Positions 47,264-58,123 of a stretch of 64,000 nucleotides of DNA are shown here, piece after piece. Each line of letters begins with the position of its first letter. Within the stretch, counting starts at the first letter, position 1. Source of the DNA: Vibrio maritimus (GTDB lineage Bacteria > Pseudomonadota > Gammaproteobacteria > Enterobacterales > Vibrionaceae); assembly GCA_000755425.1 (NCBI GenBank), contig BBMT01000018.1:1-64000 (forward strand), written 5' to 3'. The position numbers and the translations under genes are program-made. Under the pieces are notes generated by a model. The model was not told the DNA's origin. It worked only from the letters and a program-made list of their open reading frames with translations, and made no database searches.

Positions 47264-49442
47264 TTACTTTTTCAATGCGTACGTCATATAGGCATCTTTT
47301 AGACGCACAACATTGGCGTCGATATAGCTCGCCGACAATCTATCTCTGTTGTAGTAGCCGCGATCCAAGTTGTGTTGTAGATCGCTCGTCGCCGCCAATG
47401 AACCGTTAAGATCGTTTGATGGATTATTGACCATGGTTCGATAGCCGTAAGTCCACTGCTCTATACCTCTGATTTGGATAGCGCTGGCGCCATATCCTTT
47501 CTTGGTGTCAACGGGATCGAGAAACTCAAACCCGCGAAACTTTTGTCTGTGTGTTGGTAATAGATGTTGACGCTGGTATCACCAAACCAGTGCTTACTGG
47601 TTACGGTAAATCCTTTATCACCCGCCCAGTATTGACCTGCATTAGCTTCAAGTGCCCAATCATATTGACTCAGGTAGTAACGATAACTGCCCAGTACTGG
47701 GGTAATGTTTTCGTCGAACTCGGAGCGCTTGTCTCGGTAGTATGAGGCTTCAAATCCGAACTTATGAGTACCTGCTGAGATTGCAGCGGAACTCAGACGT
47801 ACCACCCTGGTAGTTTGTCCCAATTTGACCGACACTGACCTGGGCCATCACACCGGCAGGTAGCGTCACCCCTTGGTGTAGCATGATGCGGTCGACCGTC
47901 GATGTGTGACGACTGTTACCAAAACGCTCGCCATCGGCGTAATCATCAGAGTGCGAAATAGGCAACATGTGTCTCACGTCCACCATGGCGCCGGTCCAAA
48001 CTGGCACTTGCACATTCGTGGCCAGTGCTAGTGAGTAATCAAACACACCATATTCGGATCCAATGGTGGAGTAGATGCTCGGTGAAAAAATGACACGTGG
48101 CTTAAATAGGTGTGAACTCTCTCGATTCGAATCCCAATTTACGCCATCCAACGCCTTGTAGAGCTGGTTCGTTGTAATGGTAAGGTTGGTTCGCGCCGGG
48201 ATTTGGCCAAGATTATCGGTATCAAAAAGATTGTTAAGATCCTGCTGTGTTCCCGACACTTTCACTACTGGCAAGTTATTGTTCAGTAATACAAAAACAA
48301 ACTTAGGCTGGCTCATTTCTTCATTAATCAAGCCTAAAACCACGCCCAGTGAATCAATTTCATTGACGTTAAATAGGTTGTTCTCAAGTTGGACTACCAG
48401 CTCATCCTGACGCGTACCAACACTCACATTCTCAAAGCCATAGGCTGTCAGGCGCTGGGTCAGTCTTGTCAGCGAGTGTGTTGGGGCTGTTTTTTCAGCT
48501 GTTACCTTTTTCTCTACTTCTTCTGTATTCGCAGGCGCAGCCTCTTTCTTCACCTGCGCGACGCTGCTCGCTTGTTGCAGGTTAATGGTAGGCGCTTGCT
48601 GATCGACACCTTCTTGTTGCGACTGAGGTCTGATGTAGCGCGGGGCAGCATTAGGTCCGCTTAACGGCAGCGTCAACCCAATACCAACCCACTGATTATC
48701 GCGATTGAAGGTATTTGAGTTTGAATACGCTTGGTAAGTAAGGTGAGCACTCATCCCATACGGAAGCCAAGTTTCTGGCGTAAATAGCTTGGCACCGGCA
48801 TTAACACCCGTGCCATCATAATCACTAAGGATCTGCAACCAGGAAAAAGGCTGATACTCAACACCACCAAATACGCCAGAGAGATAGTCCGGTCCCATTT
48901 GGTGTCGAGAGTCCGTTGGGTTATAGCCATAACCATGGAGAATCTGAAGTCAGAAACCTGCTTAGAGACCACAGCGTAGGCGCTTTCATGGTGGTTCGCT
49001 TGACCACCAAAATCACTTAGCCCAAACGCAAGTTGAAACCAGTTTCTGGAATGAGCCACGCACCATCGATTTTTGCTGAGTAAGATAAGTCGCTGCCCGT
49101 TTTCCAGGCTTCACCGTTTATCTCTTTATGTGCGTTTTGCACCACAAATTCGACGTGAGGGAGAATGCCAACACCAAGCAAGAAGGTATTGTGTGCCCCT
49201 ACCCCGTATGGCGTTGATAGGTCAACGTTATCTTCCCTATGGTAATTCAGCGAGATTTGCCCAAAGCCCAATGTCTGCGCATGGGGCGTTCTTAAGAGGC
49301 CCGAGCCCCCTGTTTGAGCCATTGTTGTTCGAATGACGGTGCTTTCAGCCCCAAGAGCATCGTTGGTATTTGACAATACCGGTGTTGATGCCAGAAAAGG
49401 AATTGCTGCAAAAATCATTAGGTTGGAGCGTGTGTGCCTCAT
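47264..49442 (-). pseudogene. yjbH: YjbH-like outer-membrane polysaccharide-associated protein, broken by four frameshifts
   Basis: A large YjbH/WbfB-type protein of exopolysaccharide loci. Start at the ATG before RHTRSNLM, with signal peptide ending near STPVLS. The typical GGSGLLRTPHAQTLGFGQIS and HVEFVVQNAHKEING follow in the first frame. Breaks lie at about 49030-49035, 48931-48935 (one missing base each), 47768-47780 (one extra or two missing) and 47488-47493 (one missing). Correcting them gives one product of about 727 aa that ends DAYMTYALKK at 47264; the uncorrected last frame stops at 47461. Related proteins are thought to form beta-sandwich/barrel structures in polymer export; function here is by family. 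Confidence 0.82.
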
Positions 49443-49797
49443 ATTACTCTTCGGCCCCACGGGAAAAACTGCAATTCATATTGTTCTCTTGCATCCTTGC
49501 TTAGCAACCAGTTGCTCTAAAATCAGTAACTGTACATGTTAATGTATTCACAATGTAAATTCTTGAAATAGGATCGCAAAATCACTCAGGTTTGTGATCG
49601 GCATCAACAACTGTACGCATAGCAATCCGTATGCAACTGATTGCGACATACAAAATTAGAATAAATTGCGAGCATGGCTTTTCTGTTGCGCCAGCAATAC
49701 CTTCCTAACTTCAGAGACTTCTGGCACAGAACCTAGGCACCCTTTTGCAAATCTTATATACTCACTCATCATCTCTTTATATAAGTGGAAGAACTCT
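49443..49797. other. Divergent promoter region of yjbH and hldD
   Basis: About 355 bp with no gene. It separates the minus-strand antigen block from the plus-strand core block. TGTGATCGGCATCAAC at 49594-49609 has a perfect left half of a CRP site and a poor right half. No confident -35/-10 pair was found by eye. Confidence 0.4.
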
Positions 49798-50737
49798 ATG
49801 ATCATCGTAACTGGCGGTGCTGGCATGATTGGCAGCAATATTATCAAGGCACTAAATGCGGCTGGCTTGAATGATATTTTGGTTGTCGACAACCTAAAGA
49901 ACGGACGTAAGTTCAAAAACTTAGTTGACCTAGACATTACGGATACATGGATCGTGATGACTTCCTTACTCAAATCATGGCGGGCGACGATTTTGGTCCG
50001 ATTGAAGCTGTGTTCCATGAAGGTGCGTGCTCTGCGACTACCGAGTGGGATGGTAAGTATGTGATGCTCAATAACTATGAGTATTCAAAAGAGCTGCTTC
50101 ACTACTGCTAGATCGTGAAATTCCATTCTTGTATGCATCATCTGCTGCTACCTATGGTGAAACGACAGTCTTTAAAGAAGAGCGCCAATATGAAGGTGCG
50201 CTTAATGTCTACGGCTATTCAAAACAGCAATTTGACAACTACGTTCGTCGCCTTTGGGCAGATGCAGAAGCACACGGTGAGAAACTGTCTCAGATAACAG
50301 GTTTTCGTTACTTCAATGTTTACGGTCCTCGCGAGCAGCACAAAGGCAGCATGGCATCGGTTGCATTTCATCTAAACAATCAAATGAACGCAGGAGAGAA
50401 TCCAAAACTGTTTGAAGGCAGTGCGCACTTTAAGCGTGATTTCGTATACGTCGGTGATGTAGCTAAAGTAAATCTCTGGTTTATGGAAAATGGTATTTCT
50501 GGTATTTACAACTGCGGCACCGGCAATGCAGAAACATTTGAGGCCATTGCACAGGCAGCGATAAAACATCATGGTAAAGGTGAAGTGGAAAACATTCCTT
50601 TCCCAGAACATCTAAAAGGTGCATACCAAGAGTTCACCCAAGCCGATCTAACCAACTTACGCGCAGCCGGTTGTGATGTAAAGTTTAAGACGGTTGCAGA
50701 AGGTGTGGCTGAGTATTTGGCGATTGTGAATAAGTAA
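49798..50737 (+). pseudogene. hldD: ADP-L-glycero-D-manno-heptose 6-epimerase, split by two frameshifts
   Basis: Makes ADP-L,D-heptose for the LPS inner core; also the classical right border (gmhD) of Vibrio antigen loci. MIIVTGGAGMIGSNIIKALN is the NADP site. Breaks at about 49942-49944 and 50107-50109 are each repaired by one base and restore DYMDRDDF, FHEGACSATTEWDG and CLDREIPFLYASSAATYGE. YGYSKQQFD supplies the catalytic Tyr-Lys. Restored length is 313 to 314 aa, as in other HldD. Both pieces are fully conserved, so a sequence error is far likelier than loss of this core gene. Confidence 0.94.
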
Positions 50738-50744
50738 TTTTTTT

Positions 50745-50770
50745 GGTCCTTGGATGTGATTCCAAGGACC
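50745..50770 (+). promoter_or_regulatory. Strong hairpin between hldD and the GT4-deacetylase gene
   Basis: A perfect 10-bp stem (50745-50754 with 50761-50770) with a 6-base loop, starting 7 bp after the hldD stop and flanked by T runs on both sides (50738-50744; 50779-50785). Eight bases (CATCAGGA, which include the next gene's AGGA ribosome site) separate stem and T run. It may be a partial terminator or processing site. Confidence 0.6.
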
Positions 50771-50785
50771 CATCAGGATTTTTTT

Positions 50786-52555
50786 ATGAACATTCTTATG
50801 GCTCTGTCCCAGCTTGAAGTCACTGGGGCTGAGGTTTACGCTACTACGGTAGGTAATGAACTGACTGCTCGGGGCCATAATGTGTTTTATGTCTCTGACA
50901 CGTTGACCAAGCCTCACAATGGAGACTTTTTCTCATTACGATTTAATAAACGAAGTGTACCGCGTCGTTTTTGGCATGTGGGTTATCTGGTTTATCTCAT
51001 CAAAAAGCACAATATACAGTTGGTTCACGCGCACTCTCGAGCATCAAGCTGGAGCTGTCATGTGGCGTGTAAAATCACCAATACTCCTATGGTCACGACA
51101 GTACATGGACGCCAGCCTGTGCACGCATCTCGCAAAAAATTCCATGCAATGGGCGATAAGGCGCTTCCGGTTTGTGAAGCTATTCGCGATCAGCTGCATA
51201 ACGATTTAGCCGTACCGCTGGAACAAATGGAAGTCAGCCGCAACGGCATTGAAACCGATACGTTCCAATGGGCACCAGCCCCTCACAATACGAAACCCGT
51301 TGTGACCATTGTTGGCCGTTTAAGTGGGCCAAAGGGTGAGCTCTGTTATCGCCTGCTTGATGAGTGTTTGGATGCTGAAAAATACGACATTCGAGTGGTG
51401 ACGGGCTCTAAGTCAGAGTCACGATTTGAAAAGTTTTCATCAAGCGTTAACTTTGTTGGTTATACCGATGATGTCCCCGCCATACTCAGTGAGGCGGATT
51501 TAGTGATCGGCGCCGGTCGAGTGGCGATGGAAGCCCTACTTTGTGGCAGGCCGACACTGGCAATTGGCGAAGCAAGCTGCATTGGTATTGTTGACGAAAG
51601 TAGCGTTGCTGATGCCATGGCGACGAATTTTGGTGATATCGGTCCTATTGATCTCGATATCAACTTTGCGCAAATTGCAGCCCTGGTCGAAAAAGGTCTG
51701 AGCACGCCGCATTGCTCACAAGCCACCAGCGATACCATTCGCGCTAATTACAACCTTACTAATATTGTCGATGATGTCGAGCGCATCTATCAAGACGTCT
51801 ACGTCACCACGCTAAAACGTGAAATGCCGGTCATTATGTATCATCGATTTATTAACGATGACAGTGGTAAGGGTGTCCATGGTACCTATCTGCACATTGA
51901 TATGTTCGATAAACACATGGCGCTACTGAAAAGAATGGGCTTTGAAACGCTAACATTTGAAGATTTGCAAGATGGTCGCCTTATTCGACGCTTAGAGGCC
52001 AACAAGCGTTACATAATGCTTACCGTTGATGACGGCTATGTAGACAATCTAGAACTCATGCTACCGGTACTAAAAAAGTATGACTTTAAAGCGGTGGTGT
52101 ATGTTGTGACTGGCGAGACATTTAACCGTTGGGATGTGGAAAATCCAGAAAACCCTGAGAAGTCCGTGCCACTTATGAACGCGGAGCAGGTTAAGCAGCT
52201 CGCAGAGTCTGTGTATATTGAGATTGGTGGTCATACTCTTACCCATCCAAAGCTTAATACTTTGACTGATGACGAGCAGCGCTTTGAAATCATTGAGAAC
52301 AAAAAAGCACTGGAAGCGACGCTAGGTAAACCGCTCACCTCGTTTGCATACCCATTTGGTGAACACAACCAAGCGTCTAAGCAAATCGCTAAGGACGCGG
52401 GTTATCAGTACGCCGTGGCGACTAACTCAGGGCCATTGGCGTTCCACCAAGATCCGCATCAAATTCGCCGCATTGCCATTTTTCCAAAAACAGATGTGTT
52501 TGGACTGTGGCGTAAAGTACGCGGCAATTATCTGTTTAGAAAGGTAAAGCAATAA
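50786..52555 (+). CDS. GT4 glycosyltransferase fused to polysaccharide deacetylase
   Basis: A 589-aa two-domain protein. Start chosen at the ATG before NILMALSQLEVTGAE, preceded by AGGA. Residues about 1-355: GT-B glycosyltransferase (VTIVGRLSGPKGELCYRLL; GAGRVAMEALLCGRP replaces the usual EX7E). Residues about 360-589: NodB-type deacetylase with PVIMYHRF, the metal/catalytic TVDDGYVDN, GGHTLTHPKL and FAYPFGEHN. It may add an amino sugar to the core and de-N-acetylate it. First gene after hldD, 2 bp before the next gene's start. Confidence 0.88.
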   Translation: MNILMALSQLEVTGAEVYATTVGNELTARGHNVFYVSDTLTKPHNGDFFSLRFNKRSVPRRFWHVGYLVYLIKKHNIQLVHAHSRASSWSCHVACKITNTPMVTTVHGRQPVHASRKKFHAMGDKALPVCEAIRDQLHNDLAVPLEQMEVSRNGIETDTFQWAPAPHNTKPVVTIVGRLSGPKGELCYRLLDECLDAEKYDIRVVTGSKSESRFEKFSSSVNFVGYTDDVPAILSEADLVIGAGRVAMEALLCGRPTLAIGEASCIGIVDESSVADAMATNFGDIGPIDLDINFAQIAALVEKGLSTPHCSQATSDTIRANYNLTNIVDDVERIYQDVYVTTLKREMPVIMYHRFINDDSGKGVHGTYLHIDMFDKHMALLKRMGFETLTFEDLQDGRLIRRLEANKRYIMLTVDDGYVDNLELMLPVLKKYDFKAVVYVVTGETFNRWDVENPENPEKSVPLMNAEQVKQLAESVYIEIGGHTLTHPKLNTLTDDEQRFEIIENKKALEATLGKPLTSFAYPFGEHNQASKQIAKDAGYQYAVATNSGPLAFHQDPHQIRRIAIFPKTDVFGLWRKVRGNYLFRKVKQ

Positions 52556-52556
52556 C

Positions 52557-53641
52557 ATGCGTGCGCTCATTTCTCGCTTACAGCTGTTAAGAGATCAAGT
52601 TCGCCGCCATTTAGGCGTGCTGCTTTTTGATAGCATCCGACAAACCTCAGCCATCGAACCATCCTGCCTAAAACACATTGTGTTTCTGCGCACTGACGCC
52701 AAGCTGGGGGATGCTTTTGTTTCGTCGTTTGTGTTTGAGGACATCAAAGCCCACAATCCAGATATCAAAATCACCGTCGTGACCTCCCCAAACATGCGCT
52801 CACTGTTTTTGGATCATCTAGGCGCCGATGCTGTCGTCGAACTTAAAAAGCGTCCTAGCTATACTGAGATCACCAAGGCATGCATTGAGATTGGAGCGTG
52901 TGACCTGTTGGTGTCTCTGAACTTAAAACCTAAAATGAAGGACTTGTTCTTTCTCAAGCAGTGTAAGGCGAAACACATTGCAGGCCTTGATGACTCTCTC
53001 AAATCAGTCGATATCAAATTGGGCGAGAAAACTCGCGATCTTCATTTTGCCGATAAGTTTGCGACGTTACTTCAACAAGTTGGCATTGAAGCGCATCCAC
53101 AACGCTATGTGATCCCTCAGACAACGGAGTCGCGGCGAACTGCAGCGGAATTTATCGACATGCAAAAGCTGACCCGATTTGCAGTAATCAACGCCTATGG
53201 CAGTGGCAACGCTCGTAAACTCAATACAGCCTCAGTTCATCGCTTGGTTGAGATGATCAAAAACAGGACTCGAGCCTAAGCATCGTATTGCTGTCGTCTC
53301 CCGACACATATGCACAAACTAAGCAGATGATTGCCGAATCTGGAGTACAAGCAATACACTATGATGTTTGTCGCTCTATTTTTGATGTAGCAAGCTTGAT
53401 AGCAAAAGCTCAATTTGTTATCTCTGTCGATACAGCGATCGTTCATATGGCGTCAGGGCTCCATGTCCCGCAGCTAGCATTGTATAATCCCGGTACTGCC
53501 AACTTTTCTCAGTGGCACCCTAATTCTGAGCTTGCTTTCACGAGTATAGCGAGCAAGCATAAGGTCCCAGACATAAATGAGCTAGACTGGCTAGATGTTG
53601 AGCAAAAATTAACTCAGCTCATGGCAAAAACAAAAAGATAA
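52557..53641 (+). pseudogene. GT9 glycosyltransferase (heptosyltransferase family), one frameshift
   Basis: An LPS-core glycosyltransferase of family 9. First frame: IVFLRTDAKLGDAFVSSFVF, a variant of the GT9 start. It ends at 53279; adding one C at about 53264-53266 continues NQDSSLSIVLLSS and reaches ISVDTAIVHMASGLHVPQLA, the ADP-sugar-binding region, ending at 53641. Restored length about 361 aa. It sits between the GT4-deacetylase gene and waaF. Which heptose or other sugar it adds is not known. Confidence 0.85.
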
Positions 53642-53645
53642 ATAA

Positions 53646-54684
53646 ATGATGAAAATTCTTGTTATCGGCCCCTCCTGGGTGGGCGATATGGTGATGTCAC
53701 AAAGCTTGTACAAAGCACTGAAGCAAAAGCACCCTCACGCTACGATTGATGTTCTCGCTCCCGCTTGGTGCAAGCCTATCCTGGCTCGCATGCCAGAAGT
53801 TAACCGTTCAATTGAGATGCCAATCGGTCATGGCGCTTTTGATATCAAGGGACGTTGGAAGATTGGACGAGGATTAAAAGCGGAAGGCTATACCCATGCT
53901 TTCATACTACCTAACTCAGCTAAATCCGCGCTGATCCCTTTGTTTGCCAGAATCCCAAAGCGAATTGGCTGGAAAGGAGAGATGCGCTATGGCCTGCTCA
54001 CCGACTTGCGCCTGATAAGCGCCTGTTTCAATACTACGTCGAACGCTTTGTAGCTCTGGCTAGTGATAAAGAGGCAATGAAACAAGAGGTGAAGCTCGAG
54101 TACTGCCCTCGCCCGGCACTTAGGGTCGATACCCAAGCACAAGCCAACACTATTAAGAAATTTGGATTAACAAACGAACGCGCCGTCGTTGGCATGTGTC
54201 CGGGTGCCGAATTTGGCCCTGCTAAGCGATGGCCTGATGCGCATTATGCCGAAGTAGCTGAACACGCTATCAAACAAGGTCAGCAAGTGTGGCTGTTTGG
54301 CTCAAAAAAAGACCGCGAAGTGACTGAAAAGATTCGTGATGCGTTAACAAAAGAGGCGCAGTCACACTGTTACAACCTGGCCGGTTCGACCTCGTTAATT
54401 GAAGCAGTAGATCTGCTTGCGGTATGCGACACTGTCGTCAGCAATGACTCTGGTTTAATGCATATTTCAGCGGCGGTTGGTGCAAATGTGATTGCGGTTT
54501 ATGGTTCAAGCTCGCCAAGTTACACGCCACCACTCAGCGACAGTGTTAAAATAATCAATAATGATGTCGAATGCCGACCATGCTTCAAACGCACATGCCA
54601 CTGGGACATATGGATTGCCTGAATAAGCTAAGCCCGAAGCGTGTGATCGATGAAATGAGCACTTCTGAGATAAAACATGATTAA
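53646..54684 (+). pseudogene. waaF: ADP-heptose:LPS heptosyltransferase II, split by two frameshifts
   Basis: Adds the second heptose to the inner core. MKILVIGPSWVGDMVMSQSL is the WaaF start; later come CPGAEFGPAKRWP, SNDSGLMHISAAVGANVIAV and SSPSYTPPLS. The breaks at about 54011-54014 and 54597-54600 each need one base (probably C in CCC). The second restores the end PLGHMDCLNKLSP, with the stop at 54682-54684. That stop overlaps the waaL start at 54677. Restored length is about 346 aa, the usual WaaF size. Confidence 0.93.
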
Positions 54685-55908
54685 CAAAAACTTATACAGT
54701 AGGCTCACTGCTTTTACGGTTATTTTTAGCTACCTAACCATTTGTGTGTCTAAAGCTGGCTTGAACATCGCCTTTGTACTAATCCTACTCACTTGTATCG
54801 TTGGGTTGTTGCTGAAGCAGCCGCTACTCTCAAAAGATGCCTTCGAGAGACGTTTCTCGTTATTCAGCTTCGGCTTGTACGCTATTGGGCTATCCGTTGT
54901 CGCACTTTCAGCTTCAGACCTTCAAGATTTAGTTTGGTTTGCACGAAAAGGCGGTTTTTTGCTCCTTATACCGCTCTTAATCCCTATGCTATCAGCGCAC
55001 CACGACAAAGCATTCAAAGCTCTGCTAATCGGACTAGGTATTGCGATAGGCTACAGTATTTTCTTGTTCCTAACGGGACAGTCATTGGGCGAGGGCAGAT
55101 TACAAAGCTTTTGGGACGTAGGGCGCTGGGCAGAAATTCTCGCTACATAGCCATTATCTTACTCTCTTTGGCTCTATGCCAAAAAGGTATCAATAGCACA
55201 CTAAGAGGCGGGGTACTATTTTTAGCCGTTGTCAGTCTCTGCGCACTCATTGCCACTGGTTCTCGTGGACCTATGCTCTTCTTTTTTATAGCTTTAGTTT
55301 TACTTTTCGCATTCAACAACCGCAAGCTCTTTTGGGGGCTACTCGTTGTTACCGCCGTAGCACTGTTGGTGATGAAAGAGTCGGTATTATTCCATAGCAT
55401 TTATGAAAGAGTCGCCAGCATCTTTGCTAACGATAATGCTTCAAACAACGCTCGATTATTGATGTGGAGTAACGCGCTGGGCTTTATCGAGTTTAATATT
55501 CAGCACCATTTCTCCACATTTTTGTTTGGTACTGGGGATAGCTCGCTTGAGGCATTGCTTACGCAATACCTAAGTTCTGTAGGCTCCATTGAAGAGATGC
55601 AAAAGAGCGTCAACGATCAGATGTCAATCAACGACTTTCATAACCTTTACCTAGATAGTGCGATTAGAATGGGTGCTATATTTACCTTAGCCTACCTCTC
55701 TTTTATTGGTTATCTTTTGCTGGCACTGTCCAATATGGTTTTAAACGGTAACAAAAATGCTTGGATGAGTATCAGTCTGATCGTTACCTACCTTGGTATT
55801 GGCACCGTTTACAGCAATAACTTAGAATTTCAGACAGCGATTTTCTTTTTCTTACTAGCTCTTTGTATTACATGGCCAAACTCAAAAGCTTCGGCTGCCA
55901 ATTCCTAA
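54677..55908 (+). pseudogene. waaL: O-antigen ligase, split by one frameshift
   Basis: A polytopic membrane ligase that transfers undecaprenyl-linked glycan to lipid A-core in the periplasm. First frame from 54677 (MINKNLYSRLTAF...) with six or so membrane segments; one base missing at about 55139-55143 shifts to the frame ending at 55908. The second part has GSRGPMLFFF and the periplasmic loop motif DFHNLYLDSAIRMG, both typical of the Wzy_C/WaaL superfamily. Restored length about 411 aa. Context (waaF upstream, core GTs downstream) supports WaaL rather than Wzy. Confidence 0.88.
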
Positions 55909-55920
55909 AAGGTTGATTGA

Positions 55921-56738
55921 ATGAAAAGTGATTCCATAGAAGTCATTATGGCAGCGTACAACAATGTTCGAGATATGCGGCTGGTTTTTGAGGGGTATTT
56001 ACGTCAAACTGATTCCGACTTTTGCCTATGCGTTACGGATGATGGGTCAGGGCCAGAAGTTAAATCTCTCATTGAGACCTATCGTGCGCTTGGTCTCAAT
56101 ATTCGCCACCTCTGGCAGGAGGACCTTGGCTACAGACGTGCACTTGCGCTCAACAAAGCGATCGCTAGCTCAACGAGTGATTACATTATCATGACAGATA
56201 ATGACTGTATTCCTGCAAAATACTTTATTGCTGATTATCGTCAGGTGCTCCGCTCAGACACTATGTTTTTTGGTCGCCGAGTGGACCTGTATGAATCAGC
56301 CAGTAATTTGCTGCGAACTCAGAACGCTTGCCTAAAGCAACTTGAATCGCCAAGCTGGTTGCTGGTTCAGATGTTGCGCAAAGGCCTCAAACGCCAGAAA
56401 TGGGGATACGTTTTCCTAAAGCACTGATAGCGCTATGGAACAAAAAGCGACGCGGAGCCATTGGAGCAAACCTTGCCGTGCCACGCAAAGCGCTCATGGA
56501 AGTTAACGGTTTTGATTCCGATTATGAAGGCTATGGCATGGAAGAAACCGACCTAGTTTGGAGACTGAACAAACTAGGGCTAAAGACCCAAACTGTCCTT
56601 GGTCGCTGTGCGTTGTTTCACCTGTATCATATAGAAAAACAGCAAGGCACTGAAGCCAATCAAATGTTTGAGCATAAAAAGAAGCAAAATCTCACTCGCT
56701 GTTTAAACGGCATCGACCAGATTAGAGAAACGGAATGA
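55921..56738 (+). pseudogene. GT2 glycosyltransferase with galactosyltransferase-like C-terminus, one frameshift
   Basis: A GT-A enzyme: VIMAAYNNVRDMRLVFEGYL, VTDDGSGPEV, DLGYRRALALNKAI and IIMTDNDCIPA in the first frame. Adding one G to the run at 56402-56405 joins GIRFPKALIALWNKK and AIGANLAVPRKALMEVNGFD, whose YEGYGMEETDL is the Glyco_transf_7C signature. Restored length about 273 aa. Follows waaL by 12 bp and overlaps the next gene by 4 bp. Probably adds a core sugar. Confidence 0.87.
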
Positions 56739-57703
56739 CAGACAAAAACCCTAGCATCTCCATCATATGCCCTTGCTATAACGAAGAGCAGGTGCTTAGC
56801 TTGTTTATGAAGCGCATCACCGACGTTTTACAGCAAACGCCGTATGACTATGAGGTGATTCTTATAAATGATGGTAGCAAAGACAAAACCTTTTCCGTTA
56901 TAAAGCAATTACAAGCTCAATACCCAGAGATTCGAGCAATCAACTTGTCTCGTAACTTCGGTAAAGAAGCTGCAATGACAGCAGGTATTGACGTTGCCCG
57001 CGGCGAGGTCGTCATCCCTATTGATGCAGATCTTCAGGATCCACCTGAGTTGATTCATGATTTCTTGCGCGAATGGGAGAAAGGCTTCGATGTAGTCGTC
57101 GCCAAGCGTGCCGATCGCAGCACAGACTCTTGGGCTAAAAAGCTGACGGCAGAACTATTCTACAAATTCCACAATGCCGTCGCGCAAGTTGAAATCCCGG
57201 AGAATGTGGGTGATTTTCGCTTAATTAACCGCCGCGTGGTGAATGCGATTCAACTACTTCCAGAAAATCAGCGTTTTATGAAAGGCATATTTTCTTGGGT
57301 TGGGTTTAAAACGTCGGTCGTTGAGTACAAACGTGAAGCCCGAGAAGCTGGAGAGACCAGTTTTAATGGTTGGAAGCTTTGGAATTTCGCACTTGATGGC
57401 ATCACGAGCTTTAGTACTGCGCCACTGCGCATTTGGCTCTACATAGGTTCGTTCATTTCCACATTGGCATTTATCTATGGCAGCTTCACGATTGTAAAAA
57501 CCTTAATTTACGGCATTGATGCACCAGGCTATGCCTCTCTGATCACTGTAATTCTGTTCCTGGGTGGCGTTCAGCTAATTGGGATCGGCGTGATGGGTGA
57601 ATACATCGGGCGCTTATATATGGAATCCAAACGCAGACCGACTTACATCATTGAAGAGGACAGCCTCACAAGTCAGTTTGAGCAAGAAAAACGTGGCGAG
57701 TAA
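56735..57703 (+). CDS. gtrB: Polyprenyl-phosphate glycosyltransferase (GtrB/ArnC-like GT2)
   Basis: A 322-aa DPM1-like enzyme: SIICPCYNEEQVLSLFMKRI, LINDGSKDKT, NLSRNFGKEAAMTAGID, PIDADLQDPPELI and the MKGIFSWVGF region, then two C-terminal membrane helices (WLYIGSFISTLAFIYGSFTI; ITVILFLGGVQLIGIGVMGEY). It would load a sugar such as glucose on undecaprenyl phosphate. Followed directly by a GtrA-like gene and a membrane transferase, which together form a Gtr-type periplasmic glycan decoration set. Confidence 0.92.
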   Translation: MTDKNPSISIICPCYNEEQVLSLFMKRITDVLQQTPYDYEVILINDGSKDKTFSVIKQLQAQYPEIRAINLSRNFGKEAAMTAGIDVARGEVVIPIDADLQDPPELIHDFLREWEKGFDVVVAKRADRSTDSWAKKLTAELFYKFHNAVAQVEIPENVGDFRLINRRVVNAIQLLPENQRFMKGIFSWVGFKTSVVEYKREAREAGETSFNGWKLWNFALDGITSFSTAPLRIWLYIGSFISTLAFIYGSFTIVKTLIYGIDAPGYASLITVILFLGGVQLIGIGVMGEYIGRLYMESKRRPTYIIEEDSLTSQFEQEKRGE

Positions 57704-57713
57704 CCTAACCCAA

Positions 57714-58112
57714 ATGCTTGATCGTTTACTTCAATATCGGTTAATTCGCTTTGCATTGACTGGCGGTATCGCAACCGCCATTCACATTGCAGTGGCTTTT
57801 TTTTACTTGCACCTAATCCAAGATAACGTGTTCCTCGCCAACATTTTTGGCTTTAGTTTGGCATTTATTTTTTCTTACTTCGCACAAACCTTGCTAGTGT
57901 TTAAAAATTCGGTCAACTGGGGTAATGCATTACGATTTTTTCTGGTGCAGTTTGGCGCCTTGCTAATTGCTCAGGGAATAAGCGAGCTGTTCGTCGATAT
58001 GAACAGTTACTTGCGCGTCATCTTGGTGGTATTTATCTTACCTATTGTGACCTACATTATTCACAAACTTTGGACCTTCTCGGATCCGCAACCCCCTCAA
58101 CACAAATCATAG
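57714..58112 (+). CDS. gtrA: GtrA-like membrane protein (putative undecaprenyl-sugar flippase)
   Basis: A small protein of about 132 aa with four hydrophobic segments. LIRFALTGGIATAIHIAV and LANIFGFSLAFIFSYFAQT, then FKNSV and PIVTYIIHKLWTF, are the GtrA family hallmarks. The start could be the ATG at 57714 or the GTG at 57693, which overlaps the gtrB stop; I prefer 57714. GtrA proteins are thought to flip the sugar-phosphate-lipid made by GtrB. Confidence 0.88.
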   Translation: MLDRLLQYRLIRFALTGGIATAIHIAVAFFYLHLIQDNVFLANIFGFSLAFIFSYFAQTLLVFKNSVNWGNALRFFLVQFGALLIAQGISELFVDMNSYLRVILVVFILPIVTYIIHKLWTFSDPQPPQHKS

Positions 58113-58123
58113 AGAGTAACAGC

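Noticed and set aside
49594..49609. CRP binding site upstream of hldD
   Set aside because: Only the left half-site matches the consensus; the right half does not, so not called as a feature.
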